Shown here in pieces: positions 19,859 to 31,602 of a stretch of DNA of 64,000 nt. Every line of letters starts with the position of its first letter. The first letter of the stretch is position 1. Position numbers and translations under genes: made by a program. The notes beneath the pieces were generated by a model. The model was not told the origin of the DNA. It did not search any database and saw only the letters and a program-made list of their open reading frames with translations. Location: NCBI GenBank assembly GCA_013339765.2, contig CM023448.1, forward strand, positions 110,497,118 to 110,561,117, given 5' to 3'. The stretch is from Haemaphysalis longicornis. Its lineage: Eukaryota > Arthropoda > Arachnida > Ixodida > Ixodidae.

Positions 19859-21599
19859 ACCAAATTATCCGGTGCTTGCCTGTTTGCGAGAGCCGTTATA
19901 TTTTTATTTCCGCTTAATGTGGGATATCGACAACAATCTGGAGCAGTGAATTTATTTATTGATTGATGCCACGTTTGATCTTTGCCAGGTATTTTTAGAA
20001 ATTCTATACTTATATATTTTTGTTTAATACCTATTCCTGGGGCACCTGTTTTGCAGCCGATTGAATTCTTTAGCACACGTTTTTTTTTATTTACGATTGG
20101 TTGTTAATTTATATTCGCTCTTTTTTAGCTAAGACCGGTGTTTACGATGGTCCGACGCCCTGTTGTGTATTTTTTAAAAATTACACACCCTCAAAATTAC
20201 AAATTGCATGCACCCTCTCAATATCCAAAACGTAAACATTAGCTAGCCCCCCAGAATGCAGAAAACCTTATGAAGGGTATTACGTAGGCTGGGCTGCCTT
20301 GCTAAAATGAATTTGCGAACACTGGTCTAGGATATTGTCGTGGAGGAAGAACGGGCCTTTTTAAAAACAGCCGCAGCTTCTAATGTCCTAAATGTTGATT
20401 AAGGGCGTACGGGTTGTGCATACAAATTCCACCCATCTTGCCTGGGAAAACCAACCTTCATTTTATGTTTACATGCCTACACTCACCAGATTTTAATTCT
20501 ATGTCCTAGCACCCCCCCCCCCCCCCCCGCCTTCCCGCCTGCACGCTCGAATCTCGTCCACATTTCTTTTTCAGTCATATTATTTTTGGTTTCCCCTGCA
20601 AATCCTACAGGCGCGGCGGAGTTCACGGTCTCCGAAGCCTCACCGCAGTGATACAGGAAAAAGCTGTACATTCACCAGGAGCTCAGGAAACCTCTATATT
20701 GTGCAACAAAAAGCCACCCAAAAAGCCGCTGAGAACACAATGGCCACTATAGTTTGCTAGCTACGCCCTTCTGCGCGTCGCGGTCATACTAGAGTGAACT
20801 ACTCTAGTCATACCGATGGCGCCCCCACTCCAGGAATCGCTCTTTCTTCGCCTTCAGTCTCCCTATTGGGAATTAACTCTTCAAGTCGCGCATACCCTGG
20901 ACACCCCAGGCATACATTGCTTTCTCCCATTATAAGGAGCAAAAAAATTGAATAAGGCAGTGTGACGAGAGCGGCAACAGTCGTGTTCAAGTTTTCGAAG
21001 TCCAGTTGACGCAATGGTGAACCACAAGTGACACCCCTCTCTCTCTACCAAGGGGGCTTGTAGCCGCCGGGCTAAGTCTTCCCCTCCCCTAAGTAACGCC
21101 ACCGTAAGTGCGATCGTTGGTTGGTTAGTTTTAAGTAGAACCGACACCCAATGCAACAAATACGACATTGATGGAGAAAATAATTAAAACGGAATGCACA
21201 CGCGCTTACTACCTCATTTTTCTGTGGCTTTTTTTTTCGCGGATGCTTTGCTGTGTGTGTGTGTGTGTGAGGGGGGGGGGGGCAGAACGGACTTAAAGCA
21301 GCAGCGTCTTGCACCGTTGGGTGAAGTGAAAGCAAAGCGCTTCGATAACACTTAAGTATTAGGGTTGTTCACATGAATGTTAACATAAAAAAAGGTTGAA
21401 CGCATGCAAATTAACAACGTTATTTTTTACCATCTACTACAGAAATTGGGTTTTACGTGGCAATGCTCCGCGAGGGTTTAGCGTTAGTTTTCACGCACGG
21501 CGGCGCAAGCACTAGTCTCGAACGTAAAATCATATCAAGTCATGAAATTACAATATTAAAGCTAAAATGTTCAAAGAATGCCTGGGAGATCCGTGACTC
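19859..21599. other. Interior of the hAT element, nothing recognised
   Basis: Contains a C run at 20513-20528 and a GTGTGTGT/GGGG tract at about 21253-21282. No transposase fragment or other gene was found on either strand. Confidence 0.6.
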
Positions 21600-21715
21600 A
21601 AAATGTCTGGGCCAAGACGTCGTGCACCAAATAGTCCGTGCACAGAAATGTCCGCGCCGAAACGTCCTGCACCTAAAGGTCCGCCACCGAAATCTCCGGA
21701 TCCCTTATTAGACAA
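21600..21715 (-). repeat. Minisatellite, right array of the hAT element (inverted)
   Basis: Units such as GTGCACAGAAATGTCC and GCGCCGAAACGTCCTGC are the reverse complement of the left array motif. The array is about seven units long and more diverged than the left one. Confidence 0.85.
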
Positions 21716-22171
21716 TATTTCCCCCCAGGGACCAATTCTATCGGCCAGACGCGCGTCCTGGCCTCACCAGGCAAACGATGAAAGGTGAAAAGCATTCTCG
21801 CGGCTACGCTATTCACTCGTCGAACGCCGCGTAAGTTCAACCAGCATGAAAGCAAGCACAAGCTGCGGCCTGCTGCGTGGTTATTCTTCTGCCTTTGACC
21901 TTCGAGGAAGCACTTACGGTTGAAGGGCGGGCAAGTTGGCCAGCTTATAGGAAGAGAAACGCAGTAGCGACTTGTGGATTTTTGTACTCGAGCCTTGGCA
22001 CCAAAAACAGCCAAATCCTACCGATGTAACTCCTTGAAAAACCCAACGAGTTACCGTTACAGTTCCACCGACCCTTAATAGAACGGCGGCGTTCCTCCGT
22101 TCCCCAAAAAAGGAACTAGTTCCAGGAACACCGTTCCTTGTAACGCCGTTCCGTACAACACTGCCGGAAGA

Positions 22172-24430
22172 CGAAGAAAACGTCACCAGAGATAAAGGGT
22201 GTTGATGATAATGACAGGACACATGCGTGCCACTGGGCAAAGCCCACCTGCAGGCACGACGTTATTACCGTGCATTGAATGGACGCGCTGCCTAAAACCG
22301 GCACTTGTTCAACAAGTTTAATCTCCGCGGTGTGGGCGGCGATGCGCTGTGATGCGGCTACTCTGAACAGGGAATGAAGACAAAATATAATTTTGTCCCA
22401 TTTGAATATACTAGCCCGTGGTGACTCACTCAGCTCCATTTCCAGCCACGAAATACGTTTTCTTAACGGCTAAAAAACGCAAAAATATTGGTACACTCAA
22501 ATTTTGCTTTCCGGTGACGTACTAAGGGAAGGAGTGAGGTAATATCGTTCGGAACTAAAAACATAGTTGAGATCTTCATCGGAAACAACTAAAATGTGAT
22601 TGCAGAAGCCCGTACGGTAGTGGAAGTATGAAATCGTATACGGGTGGGCCATACGTATACGTATTTTTAAGAATGTAAAGGCGTGTTAACGTTAGCTCTG
22701 CTCTTGAAATCTAATCCCATAGTCAAGGTGCAGTCGAGAACCACACCTCAAGCCTTTAACCTTTAAAAATTTGCCGAATTTCGCACATCTACTTCGAGTT
22801 CACGAAACATTGGAACAACATATGAGGAGATTTTTTTTCGAAGTGAGCAAAATCCAGAAACCGAAACTTAATCTAATGAAACTGTAGTGACAAGAAAAAA
22901 TCGGCAACTTTCTCCTAGAAACAGCTTGGAACAAAATAGGCCAGGCAACGCCAGGCAAACGTGCATGAAGATCGTAGTTCGTATCCAAAATGAGCCTAAT
23001 CCTGTTGTGGCACGCATAAAAATGAGCCAAGTCCATTTTCACAATGCGAGTGCGCTTTTAGTTTGACGTCGTACAACCAATATGGCAGCCTCCTTGCGAG
23101 TTCTCGCCTAACAGCTCGCACTGTCGGGCGGGATCGCGATGAATTAAGTATTTAAAATATTAGTAGATTAATTAAAAATTAGAACTAGTTAATTAGTTAC
23201 TTCCTTTTTAACTACTTGTGGCCCTATACTTCCTCTACCTGATATGCAAGACGTATCACTTAATAGCACTGACAGCGTTGTTATTCTGTATACACACACA
23301 CACAGACTGCACTGTGCGTTTTTTTTTTCTTCGTTTATGGCTGCGTTCTTGTGGGGCAGGATTTGACTACCCCGCTCATTCGGACTCAGTGGTGGGCCTT
23401 ACTGCCGAAAGGATCCTGTCGGTATCGGGTTCCCGCTCCACGCTGCAAACAATGACTCAGACGCGCGTATGGACGGGCATCTAGTTATCTAGCTCAAGGG
23501 CTCTAGTATTGCTTCCAGCTTTAAAACTAACCCCCTTCAGATACGGTGGCCCCCGCCCCCCTTTTCGCCTTCAATTCCTCTGTAAGAAAACAAAAAACAG
23601 ATTTTTTCTACTGCACGAGTGGCCAATCTTGTTCGGGCAGCTACAGTGTTATTGGGTTATCCACGACAAGCATTGTCAATTTCAGTGCAACAGTGTTGTC
23701 CCTTATTTCTATCTCGCAGTTTCGGGCGAAGCTGAAAGCGAACGAACCAGCACTATTTCTTCTGTTTTTTTTTTTTCCGTTTCTTTTCACTCGACCTTAA
23801 CTTAAGTCAATACGTTTTTACTACTGGTCGCACAACGATGCCCCACTAAAAACTTGGGAATCGCGGCTAGTCTGTATGTCCCCTCGATATATTAAATGGG
23901 GCGCGGAGAATAGAAGGTTTAACAGTGCGAGTCCCTTTGTTTCAATTTCTGTGTTCAGCGTGTTCGGAGAAACAAGCATTGTCCTTGAAATCTCATCAGG
24001 AAATGGAAATCCCTGCTTCCTTTCCCTGGCCGACAAACCACGGGAAAAAATTGTTAGGCAATAAAAACCGTGCATGCAGAACACGTGGTTGAATCAATAA
24101 TGTCAAGCCCAGTTGTGGAATTGGGGCTCGAGACTATCAGCGAGTGGTTCTTTTTTCTTCTTGGTAGTTGATCTTCCGTGAAAAGAGAATTTATTCCTTT
24201 CTTCCTATTTTGTGAGGCACTGGCCGAGCCGCGAAGTCACCGCGGGTAACGCGGTTGCTGGAACGGGGTAACCCGCCTGTGACAGTTTCGCTTCTGGTTG
24301 TTTACCTTACTGCGCCACAAAATCTTCGATAAAGACTCGGACGCCAAAGCACGGCTGAACCATGGCTGAAACCTCCTTTTCTTTCCTGTGTACTTGGGTT
24401 GAGATCCGCCTCTGCTGATAGCTGCCGTTT
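22172..24430. other. Unassigned DNA
   Basis: Only a short CA repeat (23293-23306) and homopolymer runs stand out. The open frames (for example 23218-23484 and 23509-23805) show no domain and no codon signal. Confidence 0.55.
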
Positions 24431-24826
24431 TAAATGCAGAGCATTTCTTTAACCCGCACTGTCACCCGTCGTCCCTCGGCGTTGTCCGCAGCCAGCCGGA
24501 GAGGCGCAGGTCCGCACCCCTCCCCCTACACTATAAAAGAAAATAATAGTTATCGGCGCCTGGTTTCGATCCCACGACCCTGCGGGCGGAACGCAAGGTA
24601 CATGGTGCTCTTCCCACTGCGCCACAAAGCCGACACAGAATGAAAGGCTACGAACACGTCTTATATCCTTGACTCATTCAAACTAAGTCAAGAAGCTGCT
24701 GATACAACGCATTCACTACCACAACCCCCCCAAACACTAAACGTTAACGCAATACACCCACCCCCTATGCGACGCATTTACTCGAGTCCCCCTCGCGGGG
24801 AGATGGGCCCATTTTTTTTAATTTCT
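24431..24826 (-). mobile_element. Hairpin-bounded element with internal tRNA-like block, copy 2
   Basis: It starts TTTTAAATGCAGAGCATTTC on the plus strand, which equals the right end of the element at 1584-2101 read in reverse. It ends with ATGCGACGCATTTACTCGAG, then CCCCCTCGCGGGG, which matches the reversed left end of that element (hairpin, then CGAG, then TAAATGC). Inside, CGGCGCCTGGTTTCGATCCC (about 24555) begins a minus-strand tRNA-like block that ends near 24635. The middle is diverged and rich in CA/CCC. No coding frame is present. Confidence 0.65.
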
Positions 24827-27419
24827 GTATCCCATGTATGCTCCTTTTGCACAGCATGTCCGCCGCTCGTATGTGCGCGTGGTCAGGCGATGGTGCGCGA
24901 AGAAGTGCAGGAGTTGAGTGAGCAACTTTTGTGGAAGGGGTGCGTTCGAACGTGTATACTGTGCGTGTTGTGTGGACGTATCTGAGCATGCGCGGAGCAT
25001 CGCTTTTAGACGCCCATATAAATGAGTTAATATTTTACGCTCTCGTTTTTACTTTTCTCTGAAATCATGTTTCAGTTGCTACCTAGTGAGCCTCACTCCT
25101 TTGACAGAAGAAGAAAAAGGAAAACGAACTTGTACAAAAAACTTTACCATCCCTTCCTAAAAAAAGTTGAAAAGACGCGCGAAAGCTTTGTGACATCAAA
25201 AGTGCGTCAAAAGTGCGTCGAAATTTACCTTCGCTAAAAGTGCGTCAAAGCCTTTGTGAAAGTGCGTCCAAGCGATCGTCAACTTCAAAGAAGCAAATCG
25301 CGAACAAAGAACGAACCCCTGCGACGATTTCTCGCGCACTAAGTAAGCGCATACGAACGATCTAAATACATACCTATACGCGGTTTATGCGATGAAGGTA
25401 TGCTATTGTACTCCTTGTTCATGATCGATGCGTGGGCTGTCTTATCTATAGAACCGTTCCTTTTCGCGATTTTCAAGTGACCTTTTTGACAGAATAGAAG
25501 CCCGCTTTCACGCACGCGCCGTGTGTCCAGAGATCTTATCCGAGCTTTTCGGTCGACCCACCGGTCTATGGGTAAATGCATCAGTTGTTTGACTGGACGC
25601 CCCAAGATTTCGCTTTATAAACAATATGGCATTATTTTGAAAGGGAAATACGCTGAGGTCTTGACAGCGCGCCCCATATGTCAGCTCAACCAGCCAGCGG
25701 GCCCGATCCATAAGTGATTTTATGCGGGTGCTTCATCAAATATTATTTAATATTTTAAAACGCCGCCTGCCTCAGCCAGGGCCAGTCATGTCCGATTTAT
25801 TGTAAGTATATTGCTCCTTCTGTGTTTAGTGCACCCGGTGAAGAAAGTAGCCGGGCTGTTAGAAAAACAAAATAATGTACAGTCCTTGTCAAAACTTTCT
25901 AGGCCATGCCGAAAGCCTGCAGGCCGCAAAAAAATCAATGTACCTGCATACATCCAGAGCAAGGAGGAAACGTTTTATGCCGGAAAGCTAGATAAACCAC
26001 CTTTCTTTCGTACTGTCATAAAATAATTTTGCCGCCTTTACTGTCGTGAAATTACTGTCGTAAAATAATTTTTCGCCTAAAGGTACAGTTTATTCGTTAA
26101 ATTCTGTGTGTCCAGAAGGCTTAGGATTGGCCTACAAAATTTTTACGAAGGGTGTACATTGTGACGTAGGAACAATTACAAAGATCACCGATGTCACCTG
26201 GCCGGGTATACGATCGCCCGTATCGGCCCGTACGATCACCCGTATACGATCGGCCAAGCAAACACCCAGATATGAACGTTTCGTGGAGCACCGATTAGTG
26301 GAGACCTTCCCTTTTCTCCCTTTGTTACCTACATTCCTCCAACATGTTGCCCACGCGGGGATTCTTCCTCGATAAGTAAAGTGTTTCAACATCTGCTTTA
26401 GGCACTTCTGGGTTTAAAAAATACATAAAGACGCTTAAGACTGCTTATCGAGTTGCGGGAATGCGAAATACTCTGTGCCTAATGGTAGTCTGTCGTGATT
26501 ATGTCACCTTCTGTCGACACAATGTCTTCATCATCACAGGGATATTTGTTTGGGGTGTAATCTTCGCGTCCTAGCGTCTGCAGTGCCATTGGGTTCGCGC
26601 CGCTGCTGGCTTGGCGCTCTACGCAGCTGGTTCGAGACTGGCCACGTGACTCGCTGCGTGCATGCGAGCTTGAGCTTGGCCATGAATGAGAGCGAGACCG
26701 GGCCGTCTTCTCCGAGCTTTGCCCTGTAGCTGGAAGCCTTTCGCCGTCGGCGGTAAGCGGCGTCTGACCACACCGCAGATATCGCCCGGCGAGCCACTCG
26801 GCTAGGAAAACGCCGGAAGCTGAACCACAACCGCAGGATTTGGACGAATAGTCTAATAATTACAGAAAAATCAAAGGTCTATAAAAGTGAAACCGAGGCT
26901 TAACCAGGCTGAGCCAAGCTTTGTATATCCTGAGTTAGCTGAGCTAATACGCAGCCATTTTTTTTCTGCTGGGAAGTTCTTGTTGACGGCTGGTGACACG
27001 GTAAAGTCGACGTATCGAAAACCGCATGAAGTGTGCGGTAGGTGACGCTAGGTTGCTACCTCGTAAAGCTCAGGAGTAGTCGGGAAGTTTTATTGTGGCT
27101 AGATTGCCTGGTTGGTTTCTCGCAGATCGCGTCGAGGCGATGACGAATACACGAAACAAAATGTGTGTAACATTTCTTGGTCTTTGACACATGACCAACT
27201 TATGTACCTGTACATAACTCCTCACATGGCGTGGCACTTATGGTGAGTAACAAAGCTTGCTGACAAGCATCGCAGGATGGACTATATTTCCTGAAGGTTG
27301 GGGACCTTAACCGAGCTTTCGTCCTTCCACGGTGAAAGGCTAAAGCTACATGAAAATAAAGCGTATTTCATGACTTATGTAGGCACTACTTTCATGCTTC
27401 GCAGTGCCGACATGTTTAA
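24827..27419. other. Unassigned DNA with a small AAAGTGCGTC tandem
   Basis: 25195-25270 contains four or five loose copies of AAAAGTGCGTC. At 26206-26262 GTATACGATCG-type segments repeat in both directions. No gene is supported; the open frames are short and without motifs. Confidence 0.55.
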
Positions 27420-27421
27420 AA

Positions 27422-27472
<51 letters not shown>

Positions 27473-27474
27473 AT
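27420..27474. repeat. (AAAT)n microsatellite
   Basis: A pure AAATA/AATA tract of about 55 bp. No SINE body precedes it, unlike the similar tract at 38056. Confidence 0.95.
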
Positions 27475-27893
27475 GAAAATCAACTACGCACCACAGGTAC
27501 AACTTCAACGAGAGGTCCTGTACAAATGAAAGGTCCCTTCCAGGCTCCGTATACTTGTACGAACAAGCTGTCATACTCAAAAACTGAAAACGGCCCCCTT
27601 TTGTATATGTAGGTCAATATGCGATAATTACGACCTCTTACTGGGAGATAGATTCGCTGTTTTTGATGACAGGGTGTCTAATGAAGGATTGAGGCATAAA
27701 TATACGGTCGTTCTTAAGTGTGATTTTATTCCTTCCCCAGTGCCAAAGCCGGTGAGCTGAAGAATTTATGTACAACCAACAGATCTAATAGCCAGTGCCA
27801 GTCACCCTGTGCGGATTTGTCCGTGACAGTAACTTTCCGTTTGGTATTCAAGATGCACTCTACGAAGTCCCTGTATGTCTTCTTCACCACAAT
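27475..27893. other. Unassigned DNA
   Basis: Nothing recognised. Confidence 0.5.
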
Positions 27894-28133
27894 CCTCTAG
27901 AATGACCAATACAAGTGGCTTAGTGCGCGAATTTGGCGAATGACAAGGCCCAGCATTCTATCTGAGTGAAAAAGGGCCTCTGCGTTGGGATATTGAGCCC
28001 TGCAAAGCGTCATGCACACGTTTGTCCCCGCGCGCTGGCCCTCCGCACATGAATTTTTAGGCCTCCTTTTGCGCGTTACCTCGTCATTAGCCGAATTTGC
28101 ACGCTCGGTGTCTTTCATTGGTCATTCTGGAGG
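27894..28133. mobile_element. Short MITE with inverted ends, relative of 9757-10275
   Basis: CCTCTAGAATGACCAAT at the left mirrors ATTGGTCATTCTGGAGG at the right. Further in, GCGAATTTGGCGAATGACAA mirrors CGTCATTAGCCGAATTTGC. The GGCGAATGAC plus GGCCCAGCAT block is shared with the MITE at 9757-10275. There is no coding frame and no clear target duplication was identified. Confidence 0.7.
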
Positions 28134-28412
28134 GCCGAGTTGAAGACGACCTACGGCGACTCCTTAGCGTGGATAGTGGTACTCTGAATGGCTAGTGTTG
28201 AATGGTTTTGAAAACATTCATTTGATGCTTCATGCAGTGCACTGGGTGATTATTAAGGCCAGAAAACTATTTGAATTAAGACCCTTTTGTCCCCCTCTTG
28301 CTTGTCATCATGACAAGCATTCAATTCCGTGTTGAACCTATCGTCCCCAGGGAAATAGACGAATATTTTTAAAATGTGCGTCCAAGAATAATGCCCGTGA
28401 ATCTGCAGTTCA
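28134..28412. other. Unassigned spacer
   Basis: Nothing recognised between the two MITEs. Confidence 0.5.
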
Positions 28413-28414
28413 TA

Positions 28415-29106
28415 CCGTATTTACTCACGTAATGATCGCACTTTTTTTCCAAAAATATGAATCAAATTTAGGGGTGCGTTCATAACGCGAGGAAATTTTT
28501 CGCCAGAAACGTTTCAGCGCAGAAAACGCAAGCAAGGTACAGCTGAGAATTGTTACGATAGGTCTGATGAACATAACAAGCATAACAAATAAAAACATAA
28601 TACAAACTCCATGGACCACCGACAACGTTGCGAAGTGTCGCAAAACGCGTTTTCATGAATTACGGAACGCGCCGGGAGGAGTTTGCTGCGTTGCTGCGAG
28701 GTGAGAAAAGGTCAACCAATAGCGGCTGCTGCTGTCACAGTGCGGGACATCAAAACAAGACACGGCTGCCCACGCAGAAAGCCGAGCGCGTTTTTTTTTA
28801 TGTTTTGTGAGTACATTATGGGCATTTAGTGAGAGTTTCTTCCGCACCAATAATTAACTCATGCTTGCCGATATTGCTGATATCGACAAGTCTGCGGCAA
28901 TAACGTAGCCATGTCCGCTTTGAAAGGGAAGAAAACAGAGGTAAGCATGATCATCATCAGCTATATTTGGCGCACATACGACATATGGCCGCGGTGAGTT
29001 CAAGGTGGATCATTGCGCGGTAAATTAAAAAAAAAGTCGTATTCGGACGACGAACTTTCGGGGTGCGACCATTACCCGAGTGCGATCATTATGCGAGTAA
29101 ATACGG
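28415..29106. mobile_element. TA-flanked MITE, about 690 bp, copy 1
   Basis: The ends are CCGTATTTACTCACGTAATG (28415) and its partner ending in GCGAGTAAATACGG (29106). TA lies directly outside both (28413-28414, 29107-29108), as in Tc1/mariner-type insertion. Near each end the motif ATGATCGCAC or GCGATCATT recurs. An inverted copy of equal length (691 bp) lies at 60093-60783. No transposase was recognised inside, only a shared non-coding-looking segment. Confidence 0.85.
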
Positions 29107-29108
29107 TA

Positions 29109-30285
29109 TTGTAGTCATTATGTTAAGTCAAGTAATTATTATTGTTTATGAAGCAAAGCTACTGCAGGCTTATGATTCAAATATCGCCTTAGAACAGTGT
29201 CCATGACTAATTACAGATACTTTTCATTCTGTGATTGAAATCCTTCCACGTCCACCGGAATACGTCAGGTGTTCTATTTCGTTCACGGGGCCTGAAAACT
29301 TCAATCTCTCCTATACGCGTCCATGTTTGCCTCTTTAAGCGATTTAAAAATTTTGCCGTTGAGATTATTTAGCAGAACCTGCTCTCTCTTCAAATTAATG
29401 AACCACTTGAAGTTTTTTGTCATTGCTCGAGTTACGCTCACCCCCCCCTTCCCCCCACATGTTATATTTTTTTCCTCCTCTTTGTATGTTCCCGATTTTT
29501 CAGTTCCTCACGACGTGCACCTGTCGACGCTTCGTGGGAGGTCGATCGCACAATTGGCGTTTGACGTTCATGTGATGGGATGCGGACAAACTTTGCGAGT
29601 AGGGTTCTAGCTGGTAGGTTGTCGAAGGCGATCTCAATTCGATTTTCAGTAAAGAGAGTAAACAGGGAGCATGTATACGTGTTTTATTCATAATTTTTGT
29701 CACAATTTAAAAGATTTTGTTGCAAAACAAGGAACCACTACACTCCCAGGATCAACACAGTAAAATGCAAGCACACGTTGGCATTCTGCCGGAGCCGAAA
29801 CGACGCCAACTTGTGGTGTGGCAGATGGGCGGTTCGAGTGGAATAGTTATGCGTTACGAGAGAGCATACAGTGACGGCAAAACCGATAAAGAAAAACAGA
29901 AAGGAAATATTATAGTGTGGACGTATTTATACTACAAGTGTAAAAAATAAGATAGCAAACGACGGCGCAACTACTACTCGCGACTTTTGCCTTCGCGAGT
30001 TGCATTGTATCGTCGATAAAAGGTTATCGATTTCGCAAAGGCGGCATAATGCCATGCGCCCTCCTATGCTTCATACGAGCACATTCGACCGAACGAAATG
30101 CTGCTACATGCATGCTCGCCCACGCCAAATTTTATTCGGCGTTGAACGGCTTACGAGCGCAGTCTTGAAAATACAGGACATTATTTGTATGATGGACACA
30201 CTACGGCATCAGCGAAAACAGCGAAGCAGCGGCGTAGAGGAAGACCATTCCACTTCCGGCCACCGTAGCGTACGGACGCGGAATC
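29109..30285. other. Unassigned DNA upstream of the long LINE
   Basis: No gene is supported. The part from about 30200 on, just before the ORF1 start, may be the LINE 5' untranslated region, but its border cannot be fixed from one copy. Confidence 0.5.
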
Positions 30286-31580
30286 ATGAGCTCCGACGGA
30301 GCGGTGATAACGGCCCAATCTGGCCGCGGTAACAGGATTTCTGCCAACGACGCCCAGGATTATCAAGTGCTTTTGCCCCAGTTGCCCACCGGTCAGTCCG
30401 TTTTGAATACTGTGTTTCTGCATGCCGACATGCGTGCACGCCCGTATCGTGTCGAGGATTTTCGAGACACTTTCACGCGTCTCGCTTTGCTCGCCGACGT
30501 GGTGGCATTGGGGGCGTATCAAATGAGTCACGTTTGGGCCGTGACTTTCAAGTCAGCGGAAGGCGTCAACAAAATGTTAACCCAGGGTGACGTAAAAGTG
30601 AAGGACCGCCGGTACATTGTGATAGACCCTTCAAACCAGGAAGTTCGGCTGAAGCTTCACTGGCTTCTTTACAATGTGCCGGACGAAGATGTTTGCGCTG
30701 CGCTCGCTCCCTACGGGCGTGTCGTCGAAGTGCGCAAGGAGCGTTGGCGTGTCGACGGCATACGGGATAAGGGCTCAACTCTGCGGTCGGTGGCTCTCAA
30801 GTTGAAACCGGGAGTGACCATGGACGACCTGCCGCATGAACTCCGAGTCGGGGGGGATAAGGCTCTCGTCGTTGTCGCCGGCAGGGCCCCCCAGTGTTTG
30901 CGCTGCAACACCAAGGGCCATATCCGGCGCGACTGCAAAGTGCCGCGCTGTTCCTCCTGCCGTCGCTACGGGCGTGAGGCAAGTGCGTGCGTCAAGGACG
31001 TATGCCAGCGTCACCGGGCCGACGAGGGAGGAAGACCTTCGCGAAACCTCATGGACGAGGCGGAACGCGGAGGAGACTGCAGCCGGAACCACCGGCGAAG
31101 CGGGCAACGGAGCAGGACCCGGCGGGAAGGGTTGAGGCCGAGGCTGGTCGGAGCGCTCCTGAAAAGGAGCAGCCTGATGAGCTGAAGACGCTTCCCCCCA
31201 ACGCCTCGTCGAGCAAGGGTAGTGGCACCAAGGTGGTGCGCCAGGAGACATCGCCGGCTCCCGCAGTGGAGACGAAGGGATGGACCTCGATGGTGACGGT
31301 GCTAGCGTTGCCTTCAGAAAGCGTCAGCGTAGGAGAGGACAACGTCACCGGCCAGTGCACCGATGAGTCCAGCAGCGGTGAGCGCGCATCGAAGACGGTT
31401 TTGGGGCGACGTGTGGGCTACAAGTCCAAACCAAGCGATCCCCCCGACCGGCCTACGCTCCCGGAAAGCCCACCTAGGACTAAACCTGGTACTACGAAAA
31501 GTTTTCTGTGCATGCCATTCTACTGGTTGGTGTTGCACTACAGTATCGAGGCAGGAGGGTGTGTTGAGTTCGGGGGATAG
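30286..31580 (+). pseudogene. LINE ORF1, nucleic-acid-binding protein with zinc knuckles
   Basis: The ATG at 30286 opens a frame of about 300 codons to 31185. The middle (codons about 95-190) includes LLYNVPDEDVCAALAPYGRV, an RNA-recognition-like stretch. Next comes CLRCNTKGHIRRDC followed by CSSCRRYGREASACV, a pair of CCHC-type zinc knuckles (about 30895-30995). A frame change near 31000 moves the reading into the frame open to 31580, which is rich in Pro, Ser and charged residues. In LINEs this protein coats the element RNA. The conserved His of the second knuckle seems replaced by Arg (YGRE instead of the usual YGHE). Confidence 0.78.
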
Positions 31581-31602
31581 TGGTTACCATAGCTTAAGGC
31601 GT

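Larger units (their letters stand above)
19369..22163. mobile_element. Non-autonomous hAT element with mirrored minisatellites
   Basis: The ends are CAGTGTTGTAC (19369-19379) and GTACAACACTG (22153-22163). CCGGAAGA lies on both sides (19361-19368 and 22164-22171), an 8 bp target duplication as expected for hAT transposases. Both ends are rich in GGAACG/CGTTCC repeats, likely transposase-binding sites by analogy with other hAT elements. Inside are two inverted minisatellite arrays (19720-19858 and 21600-21715). The 2.8 kb interior shows no transposase motif or long frame, so the copy would depend on a transposase made elsewhere. Confidence 0.9.

Noticed and set aside
30775..31251. 158-codon minus-strand frame over LINE ORF1
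   Set aside because: It overlaps the zinc-knuckle ORF1 on the other strand and is a GC-rich shadow.
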